Part shown: one piece after another, positions 51,078 to 60,800 of the stretch
How positions within the stretch are numbered: the first letter of the stretch is position 1
Layout: the number at the start of each line of letters is the position of its first letter
Source of the DNA: Anaerocolumna xylanovorans DSM 12503
Lineage (GTDB): Bacteria > Bacillota > Clostridia > Lachnospirales > Lachnospiraceae
DNA: 64,000 bases
Direction: 5' to 3'
Assembly (NCBI RefSeq): GCF_900143645.1
Contig: NZ_FRFD01000007.1
Coordinates: 250,656-314,655 of the forward strand
Translations under genes and position numbers: made by a program
Notes under the pieces: generated by a model
Database searches by the model: none
What the model was told of the DNA's origin: nothing
Seen by the model: the letters and a program-made list of their open reading frames with translations, nothing else

Positions 51078-52195
51078 TAGAATTCCTCCTTTAATGTTTG
51101 AAAGTTATTAATCAGAGCCCTTATATTCCGGTTACGTATTACCTTAATCCCAATAATGAGCAGAAATACTGACCTAATTCTTCCCCTGCAATAAAAATTT
51201 CCCTTTAAGACCTTTTCATCAAAATCAGGAATTACCTGCACGGAATTTTTATACATCCCCATAAAAGCCGCTGCCACACCAAGAAGCTGGCCGGTAGAGC
51301 AGGGATCTCCAGTCCCAAACTCTATATATGCCTTGATTTTCCTCGGCCTTATATGTCTTAATATACCCTTTAGGCTGTCAAATCCATATCTCAATCCCAG
51401 CTTATTATTTTCATTCTGAAAAAATAAGCGAATCCGGTTATATTTTTCATGAATTTCCGAAAAACCTAAGCGGATACTTTTTAACTTTTCCTTTATACCG
51501 GCAAAGAAAGCTTTGAACTTATCCCATAGCCGCTTTATACCGCTGCTGATATTTTCAAGGAAATGGACTATGCCTTTTTTCGGTTCATCCGGATTTTTCT
51601 CCTCTACGGGCGTACTTTCTGTCGGTTTCTTAAGCTCCTTTACCTTCACTTCAGCCTTCGCTCCGTCTTCCACGCCGCTTACTGCTTCAGACGCCGCTTT
51701 TGTAATCCTTACAATTTCTGTCCGTGCAGTTGTCTCTGCTTTTTCCCCTGTACGCACCTCTTGGCTATGTTTTATATCCGGCTGTATTATATCTGCTGCC
51801 TTCTCTTTTTTCTTTATCCCGGGCTTTGTTTTTTCCTTCTTCCCTCTGAATAAAGACAGCCTGACTTCTTTTTTTTCTTCCTTCTTCTTAGAACTGTCAA
51901 ATATTATTCTTCCAAAAATCCGTAATCTCATTCGGAAATTCAAATCCCGGTCATTTTCTTCTTTCGATATTTCCGAGATCTCAATATTTCCCTTACCGTA
52001 TTCGGCTGTAAGAGTTACTATCCTTAAAAGCCATGTTATTCTTGCATCTGCCTTAAAATCCTCTTCATACTCTGCCTTTAGCTTATAACGTACGGGAACA
52101 AACAATACGATCAAAACAAGTGCAATTAGTAATCCCAAGACAGAAGCAAGAATTATCCCTATTATTTTTAAAATCAGTAAAACAATTTGGATCAT
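51077..52195 (-). CDS. DUF2953 membrane-anchored protein (YtfI-like)
   Basis: 372 residues from the ATG at 52195, with AGGAGG 11-12 bases upstream. The ATG at 52225 has no site. One N-terminal membrane segment (VLLILKIIGIILASVLGLLIALVLIVLFVPV) is followed by a beta-rich region with VRYKLKAEYEE and a long Lys/Glu/Pro-rich low-complexity middle (~110-215). The conserved DUF2953 tail is GTGDPCSTGQLLG…PDFDEKVLKGNFYCRGRI. Its partnership with GerW suggests a spore envelope or germination role; this is inference from context. Confidence 0.82.
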   Translation of the reverse strand: MIQIVLLILKIIGIILASVLGLLIALVLIVLFVPVRYKLKAEYEEDFKADARITWLLRIVTLTAEYGKGNIEISEISKEENDRDLNFRMRLRIFGRIIFDSSKKKEEKKEVRLSLFRGKKEKTKPGIKKKEKAADIIQPDIKHSQEVRTGEKAETTARTEIVRITKAASEAVSGVEDGAKAEVKVKELKKPTESTPVEEKNPDEPKKGIVHFLENISSGIKRLWDKFKAFFAGIKEKLKSIRLGFSEIHEKYNRIRLFFQNENNKLGLRYGFDSLKGILRHIRPRKIKAYIEFGTGDPCSTGQLLGVAAAFMGMYKNSVQVIPDFDEKVLKGNFYCRGRIRSVFLLIIGIKVIRNRNIRALINNFQTLKEEF

Positions 52196-52240
52196 ATATT
52201 CTCGGATCCTCCTGTGAAAACTCATTTGGCACTTAATAAG

Positions 52241-52546
52241 CTAAAAATATTCCTTTACCGAAAAGCCGCCGGTTTCCCTGTATATTTCTTCTATCATGAC
52301 CCGAACCAGTTCTCTTGCTTCGCTTTTAGAACCGGCAAGTCCGATAATATGGATTTCTTTCTTTTGGTAATAAGGAAAACTAAGCTCATTGGCACTTATT
52401 ATATCCAGCAGATTATCCGGATTAGAAGCATAGGTTATGCAAAAAATTGCATAGGTTAATTTACCGCTCTCTACGGATTTCATAACCTTCTCTTTCCTGC
52501 CTTCAATGCTTTCTCCCAAATAGAGCTTGTCCGCCCACCTTATCAT
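52241..52546 (-). CDS. Conserved hypothetical protein, unidentified (101 aa)
   Basis: 101 residues, with AAAGAGG 5 bases upstream of the ATG. Basic, with no signal peptide or membrane segment. A central alternating strand-helix pattern (KLTYAIFCITYASNPDNLLDII, KEIHIIGLAGSKSEARELVRVMIEEIY) suggests a small alpha/beta fold. I do not recognise the family. It sits just upstream of DUF2953-gerW (45-bp gap) and may share their transcript. Confidence 0.65.
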   Translation of the reverse strand: MIRWADKLYLGESIEGRKEKVMKSVESGKLTYAIFCITYASNPDNLLDIISANELSFPYYQKKEIHIIGLAGSKSEARELVRVMIEEIYRETGGFSVKEYF

Positions 52547-52562
52547 AACATCCTCTTTCCTG

Positions 52563-52635
52563 CATACCGCATGCCTGCGATACTATTCTCCTCTATTGGT
52601 TTATATTGGAATAATCCGCTAACGTGTACATTATA
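52563..52635 (-). promoter_or_regulatory. Promoter and degenerate hairpin leader upstream of the 101-aa gene
   Basis: Extended -10 TGGTATAAT (TATAAT at 52635-52630). In the leader, arms TACCGCA and TGCGATA (near 52567-52582) form an imperfect B-type stem directly upstream of AAAGAGG. This is a diverged, single-stem relative of the twin-hairpin repeats. Confidence 0.5.
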
Positions 52636-52661
52636 CCACAGATGGAATGGAAAAATACAGA

Positions 52662-54113
52662 CTAATTATCAAAAAATGACTCTATTATACGAATGCAGGC
52701 CGTCTTTTCTGCCTTATCCTGGCACTGCTCCAGGCTATTTGCAATATATTCTTTAATTTCTGCCTGGTCTTGAAAGAAGACCGGCAGCTTACTTAAGGTA
52801 TTTGCCATAACAGCTCTTGTTACAGCTCTTTCATTTTCAGAGAACAGGCGGGATAATTCACTTAGTACCTCATCCTGGGTTTTTACGATATCTTCCTCAT
52901 CAACCTTTTCTTTATTATCTATTTTATCAAGATCGATAAACAAACTGCTGGAAAGAAGTTTCTCCGATAACAATACGCTGTTAAATACCGGCCCAAGCAT
53001 CAGACTCTCAATGAAGCCCTGGTAACGTCCCTTAATTTCGGGAAGATAGGCTTCAATCTTACTTACTTCTTCAATTAATATCTCCTGCTTTCCCTCCGTG
53101 TAGGATAACTTCTTTTCTACCTCTTCACCAAGAGGCAGAAATTCCCCTGTCAGGAATTGTTTATTTATATCACTGATAATTTCCCTGAGCTTATCCATTT
53201 CCTGGGGAAGGATCAGGTATTTCATTTCTTCCTTCAGATTCTCAAGTTTATATCCGCCTTCCATATAAACATAGGGAGAAGATAAGAGCATTACATACAG
53301 ATTATTAATGCACTCCTGCAAACCAAAGTAAAAATCTACCCTTGTATTAACATAAGAAGCCGATATTTCAAGAAGCTTTGTAAGCTCCTCATAACGTTCC
53401 TTTGTAATTTCCTTATAATTCTCATTGGTAAAATCTTTTCTAAGGTTTATAAGATAAGGATAATCCTTCATTTCGTCCGCATCATAGAGCATGGAGCAGG
53501 TCTTAATCATATATAGGAAGCTTTCCAAAGAGCTCATATCCCCATCCTTATAAAGGGAGATACTGCTTTTTATAAGCTCAAAATATTTCTGCTTGGTCAT
53601 CCTTATGGGAAGCTGTCCCAAAACCTCTTTAATCTTACCATTAACCACGACATTATCTTTGGTATCAAAGATATAAGCAAGGGCCTTTTTAACAAACTCC
53701 TCCCTAGAAGGCTCCTCCCCTGCATCCTTAAAACGGTATTCAATACGATTTAAGACATACTCATACACCTGGAAGATATCTGTATAGGCAGTAAGAACCT
53801 GCATTTTTTTAATGCAGCTGTTACGAAGCGCATTTAATTTAACGATTCCTTCCTCTGTCTTGCTTCCAGCCTCACCATCCAGAAAATATTCCTTTAAGAG
53901 TTCATTGAATTCTTTTAAAGATTCCTCTTCCTCAAAGCCACTCGGGAAGGTTTCTGCAAAATATTCATAAAAAGTATAATAATGTATGGTAAACTTAACC
54001 TCCGCATACTGACTGTAAAGGTTAACCAGGTGGTTGATAAATACGGGCAGGTTTCTGTCAAGCTCTTGTTCCTTCTCAATTTCCGTACAAACTGCCCTTA
54101 AGTGCTTATTCAT
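52662..54113 (-). CDS. All-helical hypothetical protein, unidentified (483 aa)
   Basis: 483 residues, acidic, predicted almost fully helical, no signal peptide, no membrane segment and no recognisable motif. Several stretches look like helical repeats or coiled coils (LRKDFTNENYKEITKERYEELTKLLEIS; LSYTEGKQEILIEEVSKIEAYLPEIKGRYQGF). Length and regular hydrophobic spacing indicate a real cytosolic protein. It lies 13 bp downstream of the esterase gene, so the two are co-transcribed. A scaffold or adaptor role is a guess. Confidence 0.7.
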   Translation of the reverse strand: MNKHLRAVCTEIEKEQELDRNLPVFINHLVNLYSQYAEVKFTIHYYTFYEYFAETFPSGFEEEESLKEFNELLKEYFLDGEAGSKTEEGIVKLNALRNSCIKKMQVLTAYTDIFQVYEYVLNRIEYRFKDAGEEPSREEFVKKALAYIFDTKDNVVVNGKIKEVLGQLPIRMTKQKYFELIKSSISLYKDGDMSSLESFLYMIKTCSMLYDADEMKDYPYLINLRKDFTNENYKEITKERYEELTKLLEISASYVNTRVDFYFGLQECINNLYVMLLSSPYVYMEGGYKLENLKEEMKYLILPQEMDKLREIISDINKQFLTGEFLPLGEEVEKKLSYTEGKQEILIEEVSKIEAYLPEIKGRYQGFIESLMLGPVFNSVLLSEKLLSSSLFIDLDKIDNKEKVDEEDIVKTQDEVLSELSRLFSENERAVTRAVMANTLSKLPVFFQDQAEIKEYIANSLEQCQDKAEKTACIRIIESFFDN

Positions 54114-54126
54114 AAAAAAGTTCCTC

Positions 54127-54927
54127 CTAAATTCCGTTATTCCTGTTTTTCACAATCCATTCCAATACACTTTGAATCTTTTCATCCCAGTATTTCCACT
54201 GGTGGTCTCCCGGCGATTCCTCATAGGTTAAATCATATGAAAGCTTTGTAAGATGCTCTTTCATACGTACATTATGGTCATAGAGAAAATCCTCCGTACC
54301 GCACCACATATAGATCTTGGGAAGAGGCTTTCCGGATTCTTTCAGTCTTTTTGCCTCTGCAAACAAATCATTTGTACTGCCTTCTACCCTTTCTAACGGT
54401 CCAAAGATTCCCTGCCAGTAATGCTTTTCTTCTTCCTCCGTGATATTCTTGCAAATGGATGCCACGTCCAGTCCGCCGGAAAGAGAGGCAGCCATTCCAA
54501 AGGTTTCAGAAGCCGAAAGCCCAAGCTTTAATGCACCGTAGCCTCCCATAGACAGGCCTGCCACAAAGGTATCTTCTCTTCTATCGGATAGATTGGCAAA
54601 GAAAGAACGGCAGATTTCGGGCAGTTCCTTTGAGATAAAGGCAAAGTAACGGTTTCCCCATGCCATATCCGTATACCAGGCAAGATGGGTTGTGGGCATA
54701 ACAACGGCTATTCCCAAATCACTTACATAACGCTCAATAGAAGTCCTTCTTTGCCAGATTGTATGGTCATCACTCATTCCATGAAGCAGATACAGGGTCG
54801 GGATTTTTCCCGGCACGCCTTTTCCTTCCATACCAATCTGCCCATTGGTCTGCTGGGGTAAAATCACATCCATTTGCATACACATACCTAATACGTCTGA
54901 AAAAAAATCAACATGTAATAACGCCAT
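54127..54927 (-). CDS. Alpha/beta-hydrolase esterase (tributyrin/feruloyl esterase-like)
   Basis: 266 residues. The nucleophile elbow GLSMGGYGALKLGL, the oxyanion region LYLLHGMSDDHTIWQRRT, the acid in CGTEDFLYDHN and the His in SPGDHQWKYW form a complete Ser-Asp-His set, as in the esterase D/EstA family that cleaves short acyl esters. The N terminus (MALLHVDFFSDVLGMCMQMDVILP) is the typical strand pair of this family. No signal peptide, so it is cytosolic. AGGAGG supports the ATG. It is the first gene of the pair with the 483-aa protein. Confidence 0.9.
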   Translation of the reverse strand: MALLHVDFFSDVLGMCMQMDVILPQQTNGQIGMEGKGVPGKIPTLYLLHGMSDDHTIWQRRTSIERYVSDLGIAVVMPTTHLAWYTDMAWGNRYFAFISKELPEICRSFFANLSDRREDTFVAGLSMGGYGALKLGLSASETFGMAASLSGGLDVASICKNITEEEEKHYWQGIFGPLERVEGSTNDLFAEAKRLKESGKPLPKIYMWCGTEDFLYDHNVRMKEHLTKLSYDLTYEESPGDHQWKYWDEKIQSVLEWIVKNRNNGI

Positions 54928-54946
54928 AATTTCCTCCTAAGAAAAC

Positions 54947-54985
54947 AGACAGATATCTGAGTTTATGCCTCATACCTGCCTGTCT
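54947..54985 (-). terminator. Terminator of the rhomboid-like gene
   Basis: Minus-strand AGACAG (54985-54980) pairs with CTGTCT (54952-54947), with partial inner pairing, followed by GTTTTCTT. Confidence 0.5.
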
Positions 54986-55001
54986 TGTTTTTATTTAAAA
55001 T

Positions 55002-55880
55002 TTAATGATTACTATTCTCCGGCTTTTTAACATGCTCATGTGTAAATAAGTGATCCATGCAATACTCATAGTTGCCGTCACACTTGGAACAGAACCTGAA
55101 TTCCAGATTCTCATCATCTAACTCTGTTCTTCCGCAGATTGCACATTTATGACGCGTAATTTGCCTTCTTCCGTTGAAATCCACTACATTATTGCCTTTT
55201 TCACCGCTTCTTACCTGACTCTTAAAGTTCCGCTTTCTCTTAACCTCATTCGGTGAAAACCTCTTATACTTTCTGCTGGAAAAGAAGTATAGCAAAAAAT
55301 TGCCAAGGGCTATAACAATAGCAAATGCTATAAAATAATTTCCCGAAGCAATGGCTTTATATAGCTGCATTCCGAGAAACAGCACATCCAGATAAGCCAA
55401 ATATTTTATTTTTATAGGTATAATGAAGAAAAGCAGTATCTGAGTATTCGGATACAAAGTGGCAAAAGCTAAGAACATGGCATAATTGATATAATCCATG
55501 CCAAGAGGTATGCTGACATTCGCAACCATATAATATACTACCACAGCCAGGACATTTAACAGCAAGCCGCTAAAATAGTAAAGGTTAAAACGAAAAGCTC
55601 CCCATGCATTCTCTAACGCCGAGCCAATCATATAATAAAAGTAAATTCCAATGGCAGCAAATAACATGTTATCAAACTGAGGCTGTATTAAAAAGGTGAC
55701 TATTCTCCATACCTGTCCCTGCAGCAGCTTATCAATATCAAGCATTAAATACTGCTGATAGAACAGTGGATTTATCTGATTGATAATAAAACCTGTAGCA
55801 TAGAGAATCGATACATATAGCATCAGGTTATGGATTGCATATCTGCCGAACTTGCGTTCCAGCTTATTTAAAAAATTCAT
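55002..55880 (-). CDS. Rhomboid-like pseudoprotease with C-terminal zinc ribbon
   Basis: 292 residues. Six membrane segments occupy ~18-205 with the derlin/rhomboid layout (ILYATGFIINQINPLFYQQYLMLD…GQVWRIVTFLIQP, then ALENAWGAFRFNLYYFSG). The GxSG serine motif and the partner His of active rhomboids are not visible: the equivalent helix reads YINYAMFLAFATLYP. A cytosolic basic linker precedes a zinc-ribbon-like segment (CAICGRTELDD…FRFCSKCDGNYEYCMDH). It probably binds membrane proteins rather than cutting them. It lies 23 bp downstream of corA. Confidence 0.75.
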   Translation of the reverse strand: MNFLNKLERKFGRYAIHNLMLYVSILYATGFIINQINPLFYQQYLMLDIDKLLQGQVWRIVTFLIQPQFDNMLFAAIGIYFYYMIGSALENAWGAFRFNLYYFSGLLLNVLAVVVYYMVANVSIPLGMDYINYAMFLAFATLYPNTQILLFFIIPIKIKYLAYLDVLFLGMQLYKAIASGNYFIAFAIVIALGNFLLYFFSSRKYKRFSPNEVKRKRNFKSQVRSGEKGNNVVDFNGRRQITRHKCAICGRTELDDENLEFRFCSKCDGNYEYCMDHLFTHEHVKKPENSNH

Positions 55881-55903
55881 TCATTCACATCCTTTAATTA
55901 TTC

Positions 55904-56839
55904 CTAAAACAGGTCTTTCTTGCGGAATACCATGGCAATACAAAAAGTCACAATCAAAGTAATAGCGATTATTATGCCAAATCCATAGTGTGCATGTTCA
56001 AAGGGTATCCCTTCTACGTTCATACCGAAAAAACTGGCAATCATTGTAGGTATGGACATAACAATGGTGACGGTTGCAAGAAACTTCATAACGATATTCA
56101 GATTATTTGATATGACAGAAGCAAAAGCATCCATGGTTCCGCTTAAGATTCCGCTGTATATATTAGCCATCTCGATGGCCTGTTTATTCTCTATGATGAC
56201 ATCCTCAAGCAGCTCTGTATCCTCAGGATATTGCTTTATACTGTCTATCTTTAACATCTTCTCTAATACCACTTCATTTGCCCGCAAAGAGGTGGTAAAG
56301 TACACCAGGCTTTTTTCCAGTTCCAAAAGGTCAATCAATTCACTGTTCTTTGTTGAGATATGCAATTTATGTTCGATCTGTTCGCTTCTTCTGTCAATAA
56401 TCCTTAGGTACTGTAAGAATACACTGGCATTCTTATAAAGAATCTGGAGAATAAACCTCGTTTTCTTATAAGTATAAAAGTCTCTTACCCTGCCGTCCAT
56501 AAAGCCTTTTAATACCTTGGTTTCTTCCAGGCATACCGTAATAATAAAATCCTTGGCCACAATAATAGCAAGAGGTATTGTAACATACCTGTCTTTGTCG
56601 TTTCTTTCTTCCATTGTAGGGATGTCCACCAAAATCAGGGTATAGTCATCCTCTACTTCAATTCTTGAGCGCTCCTCTTCATCCAGAGGTGCTCTTAAGT
56701 GGTCAATATCAATGTGGCAGTTTTCGGATATTTCAAGTAATTCCGTGGCTGATGGGTCCGTCATAACTACCCAGCATCCTGCCTCAATCGTATCAAGATA
56801 ATGTATTCCGTCCTCAAATGTCTTTAAAATCTCAATCAT
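55904..56839 (-). CDS. corA: CorA-family divalent cation transporter
   Basis: 311 residues. A cytosolic alpha/beta funnel domain and long stalk helix lead into two C-terminal membrane segments joined by the selectivity motif GMN (FFGMNVEGIPFEHAHYG). CorA pentamers carry Mg2+ (also Co2+, Ni2+) into the cell. The C-terminal basic tail (FRKKDLF) is typical. It is preceded by a 34-codon ORF and a hairpin that overlaps its ribosome-binding site. The promoter is at 57027-57055. Confidence 0.95.
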   Translation of the reverse strand: MIEILKTFEDGIHYLDTIEAGCWVVMTDPSATELLEISENCHIDIDHLRAPLDEEERSRIEVEDDYTLILVDIPTMEERNDKDRYVTIPLAIIVAKDFIITVCLEETKVLKGFMDGRVRDFYTYKKTRFILQILYKNASVFLQYLRIIDRRSEQIEHKLHISTKNSELIDLLELEKSLVYFTTSLRANEVVLEKMLKIDSIKQYPEDTELLEDVIIENKQAIEMANIYSGILSGTMDAFASVISNNLNIVMKFLATVTIVMSIPTMIASFFGMNVEGIPFEHAHYGFGIIIAITLIVTFCIAMVFRKKDLF

Positions 56840-56845
56840 GATTCA

Positions 56846-56876
56846 CTCCTTCTACTGCACGGCAAAGCAGAAGAAG
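56846..56876 (-). promoter_or_regulatory. Hairpin overlapping the corA ribosome-binding site
   Basis: Minus-strand CTTCTTCTGC (56876-56867) pairs with GCAGTAGAAG (56858-56849) with one mismatch and an 8-base loop. AAGGAG, the corA Shine-Dalgarno, is at 56851-56846, so its first three bases are in the stem. The upstream ORF stops at 56885, nine bases before the 5' arm. Confidence 0.6.
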
Positions 56877-56884
56877 TTTCAGAC

Positions 56885-56989
56885 CTAAACTGCCCCGTAC
56901 AGTGCGTTATTTTGTTTTAATCGTCGATACTCACAACTGGGTCCCGCTTCCATACGGTGCTTACGTCCTTTCTCTAAAATTGATGCCAT
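56885..56989 (-). CDS. 34-codon leader ORF upstream of corA
   Basis: Starts at the ATG at 56989 (AAAGG 6 bases upstream; an in-frame ATG at 56995 is too close to it) and stops TAG at 56887-56885. The peptide is basic and hydrophilic: MASILEKGRKHRMEAG, then PSCEYRRLKQNNALYGAV. Composition looks coding rather than random. It lies between the promoter and corA, so it is on the same transcript. By analogy with the enterobacterial corL leader it may control corA; there is no sequence similarity to support more than that. Confidence 0.5.
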   Translation of the reverse strand: MASILEKGRKHRMEAGPSCEYRRLKQNNALYGAV

Positions 56990-57026
56990 TGGCATCCTTT
57001 GATTATCGTGATTTGGTGTCCACTAC

Positions 57027-57055
57027 ATTATATGTTTTCTAACATTTAAAGTCAA
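57027..57055 (-). promoter_or_regulatory. corA promoter
   Basis: Minus strand: -35 TTGACT (57055-57050), 17-bp spacer, -10 TATAAT (57032-57027). It gives a ~180-base leader containing the 34-codon ORF. Confidence 0.8.
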
Positions 57056-57109
57056 ATAAAAATCTTGAAAAGAAAAATGAAAATTTTATATCCAAAACCA
57101 GCATCAAGA

Positions 57110-57161
57110 GAGCTGCTGCAAGATTGTTTTGTGTACGGATTTTTCTAAATTGCAGCAGCTC
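57110..57161 (-). terminator. Terminator of the LysM gene
   Basis: Perfect 12-bp stem GAGCTGCTGCAA (57110-57121) with TTGCAGCAGCTC (57150-57161) around a 28-base loop. The T-tract behind it is weak, so termination may be partial. Confidence 0.55.
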
Positions 57162-57187
57162 CCATATTCTGTATCCCCTTAAACTCC

Positions 57188-57529
57188 TTATTCCGGTTCA
57201 CTTGGAATATTTAACCTGGTACCCGGTAAAAGCATCATCTGACTTAAACTGTTATTTTTTAGCAAGTCTTCCGGAGTGATTTCAAACCTATCCAGTACTG
57301 ATTGTACAGAATCTCCTTCTTCCACTACATACTCGAATACCTCATTCTGACTTGCCCCTACAATAACCGGAATACAGATCTCGTCTCCTACCTGAAGGTT
57401 ATATATGTCTACAAAGGGATTAAGTCTCAAAATTAAAGGCAAGGGGACATTATTCTCTCTGCTGATGCTATATAGGGTGTCCCCCTGCTCAATCACATAA
57501 TTCATGCAACGGTATTCACTAAAGTTCAT
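57188..57529 (-). CDS. Double-LysM protein
   Basis: 113 residues from the ATG at 57529, with AAGGATGG upstream. The longer frame to 57583 lacks a site. Two LysM motifs: NYVIEQGDTLYSISRENNVPLPLILRLNP and EYVVEEGDSVQSVLDRFEITPEDLLKNN, each ending in a Val/Leu-Gly-Asp or Pro-Gly-Thr turn and an Ile-Pro strand. LysM binds N-acetylglucosamine polymers such as peptidoglycan. There is no signal peptide, so it may act inside the mother cell on the spore (as SafA-type coat proteins do) or bind after lysis. Confidence 0.83.
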   Translation of the reverse strand: MNFSEYRCMNYVIEQGDTLYSISRENNVPLPLILRLNPFVDIYNLQVGDEICIPVIVGASQNEVFEYVVEEGDSVQSVLDRFEITPEDLLKNNSLSQMMLLPGTRLNIPSEPE

Positions 57530-57858
57530 GTTCCATCCTTCCACGCCCGTAACCTGATTGTCTGAATATTCACCGCAGGTCACAATAGGCTGCGTTTTGT
57601 TTCCTTATATTATATTAATGAGGACGGTTATTTGTTCCAGATATTGCTGTTATGTCCTTGGTATATCTCTATATTTTCCCAATTTAACCGGTAGAGTAAA
57701 ATTCCAGTGTTGAACTTCCCATTTTTGTGTCGTATAATATAGGTTATCGGAATTACGCTATAATATAGAAATATGAAAAGCAATTTCTATGGTTGTAATC
57801 ATTTTATGTTCATCTCATATATTATAGTGTTACAATTCTTGTTAAGGAGGTAAGCCGT
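57530..57858 (+). other. Intergenic region between the divergent LysM and activase genes
   Basis: No gene seen. Two copies of TATAATATAG (near 57733 and 57760) and a later TTGTAA-17-CATATA arrangement ending near 57825 are candidate plus-strand promoter pieces for the 1439-residue gene; none is decisive. AAGGAGG at 57844-57850 is that gene's ribosome-binding site. Confidence 0.4.
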
Positions 57859-60800
57859 TTGAGCGATTATAAAAAACCATACACTTTAGGAATCGATATT
57901 GGCTCCACTACCGTTAAAATTGCGGTATTAAATACAGAAAATAAAATCCTCTTCTCTGAATATGAGCGCCATTTTGCTAACATTCAGGAAACCCTAGCCA
58001 AGCTGTTAAAAAATGCTGCCGGACAATTGGGCAATGTAAAAATAGCCCCTATGATAACCGGTTCCGGTGGTCTTACTATATCAAAGCATCTTGGTATTCC
58101 TTTTGTACAGGAGGTTGTCGCTGTATCTACTTCCCTGCAGAATTATGCTCCGAAAACTGATGTGGCAATCGAACTTGGCGGTGAAGATGCCAAGATTATA
58201 TATTTTACCGGCGGAATTGAACAAAGGATGAACGGCATTTGCGCAGGGGGTACCGGTTCTTTTATAGACCAGATGGCTACCCTTCTTAATACCGATGCAT
58301 CAGGCCTTAACGAATATGCGAAAGAATACAAGGCCATTTACCCCATAGCCGCAAGATGCGGCGTATTTGCTAAATCCGATATCCAGCCCTTAATCAATGA
58401 AGGTGCAACAAAGCCGGATTTATCCGCCTCTATCTTTCAGGCAGTTGTCAGCCAGACCATCAGCGGTCTTGCCTGCGGCAAACCCATCCGGGGAAATGTA
58501 GCTTTCTTAGGAGGTCCTCTGCACTTCTTAACTGAGTTAAAGAACGCTTTTATCCGTACCTTAAACCTCACAGAAGACCAGATAATAGCACCTGAACATT
58601 CCCACCTCTTTGCAGCCGTAGGTGCTGCAATGAACAGCAAATATGATACCCTTATTACTCTGGAGGAGATTGCTGCAAAGCTGACAGAGGGAATTACCAT
58701 GGATTTTGAAGTAAACCGTATGTCGCCTCTGTTTAAGGATAAAAAGGAATATAACGATTTTAAGGAACGTCATTCCAGACAAGCAGTAAAAAAGGCTGAT
58801 TTAAAGACTTATAAAGGTGACTGCTATCTGGGTATTGATGCAGGCTCCACCACTACCAAAATAGCTGTTGTGGGTGAAGACGGCTCCCTTTTGTACTCCT
58901 TCTACAGTAATAACAACGGCAGTCCCTTAAAGACTGCAATAAAAGCCATGAAAGAAATCTACTCCATTCTTCCGAAAGAGGCCAGGATAATCCGTTCCTG
59001 CTCCACAGGCTACGGTGAAGCTCTTCTGAAATCAGCCCTTATGATGGATGAAGGAGAAGTTGAAACCGTCGCCCACTACTATGCTGCCGCATTCTTTGAA
59101 CCAAAGGTAGACTGTATCTTAGATATCGGCGGTCAGGATATGAAATGCATCAGGATTAAGAATAATACCGTTGACAGTGTCCAGTTGAATGAAGCCTGCT
59201 CCTCGGGCTGCGGTTCCTTTATTGAGACCTTTGCCAAATCTTTAAACTATGAAGTAGCTGATTTTGCGGAAGTTGCTCTTTTTGCCAAAAATCCTGTTGA
59301 CTTAGGTTCCAGATGTACCGTGTTCATGAATTCCAAAGTAAAACAAGCACAAAAGGAAGGCGCACAGGTAGCAGATATTTCTTCCGGCCTGGCTTATTCC
59401 GTTATTAAGAATGCTATCTTTAAGGTTATAAAGATTACCGACCCGAAGGATTTGGGAGAGCACGTAGTTGTACAGGGAGGTACTTTCTATAACGAGGCAG
59501 TTCTAAGAAGCTTTGAACTTCTTACCGGCTGTAAACCTGTAAGACCGGATATTGCCGGAATTATGGGTGCTTTTGGTGCAGCCTTAATTGCCAGAGAGCA
59601 CTATCAGGGCGAAGAAAGCACTCTGCTCTCTCTTGATAAAATTAACGAATTAACAATTGAATCTTCTATGGCAAGATGCAAAGGCTGTACAAATAACTGC
59701 CGTCTTACCATTAACCGTTTTACCGGCGGAAGACAGTTTATCAGCGGAAACCGCTGTGAAAAAGGCCTGGGCAAAGCCAAAAATACAGCCAATGTACCGA
59801 ATTTATTTGATTACAAATTAAAGTCCCTCTTCTCCTATGAACCACTGGCCGAGGATAAAGCCCCCAGAGGCGTAGTAGGAATACCAAGAGTGCTTAATAT
59901 GTATGAAAATTATCCCTTCTGGTTTACTTTTTTTACAGAGCTTGGATACCGCGTAATTCTTTCACCTGATTCAAGCAGAAAGATTTATGAGATGGGAATT
60001 GAATCCATTCCCAGTGAATCCGAATGCTATCCTGCAAAACTTGCCCACGGACATATTATGTGGCTTATCAAGCAGGGAGTTGACTTTATCTTCTATCCAA
60101 GTGTTCCTTATGAACGCTGCGAAGTACCGGGTGCGGGTAACCATTACAATTGCCCCATTGTTGCTTCCTACAGCGAGAATATCAAGAACAATGTGGAAGA
60201 GCTTAGAAGTGATAAAATACGCTACGAAAACCCTTTTATGTCCTTTGAAAATGAGGAAATCTTAAGTAACCGCCTTGTTGCAATTATGAAAGACATCAAC
60301 AACGCTTCTGCAAAAGAAGTAAAGTCTGCCGCTCATAAAGCCTGGGCTGAGCTTGAGGCCAAGAGAAAGGACATTCAGAATAAAGGTGAAGAAACCATTG
60401 CTTACCTGATTGAAAACGGCAAAAAAGGTATTGTTTTAGCCGGCCGTCCTTACCATATTGATCCCGAAATCAATCACGGCATCCCTGAACTGATTAACTC
60501 TTATGATGTTGCCGTACTCACAGAGGATTCCGTTTCCCACTTAGGAAAGGTTGACAGACCTCTTGTGGCAGTTGACCAGTGGATGTACCATTCCAGACTA
60601 TACGCCGCTGCTTCTTACGTAAAGACTATGCCGAGTCTTGAACTGATTCAATTGAATTCCTTTGGCTGCGGTCTGGATGCTGTTACAACTGATATGGTTA
60701 ATGATATTCTAACCAAATCCGGCAAGATTTATACCGTCTTAAAAATAGATGAAGTAAATAATTTGGGAGCTGCCAGAATCCGGGTCCGTTCTCTTTTATC

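Noticed and set aside
56840..57026. M-box magnesium riboswitch in front of corA
   Set aside because: The conserved M-box segments were not found. The leader is better explained by a short ORF and a hairpin at the ribosome-binding site.
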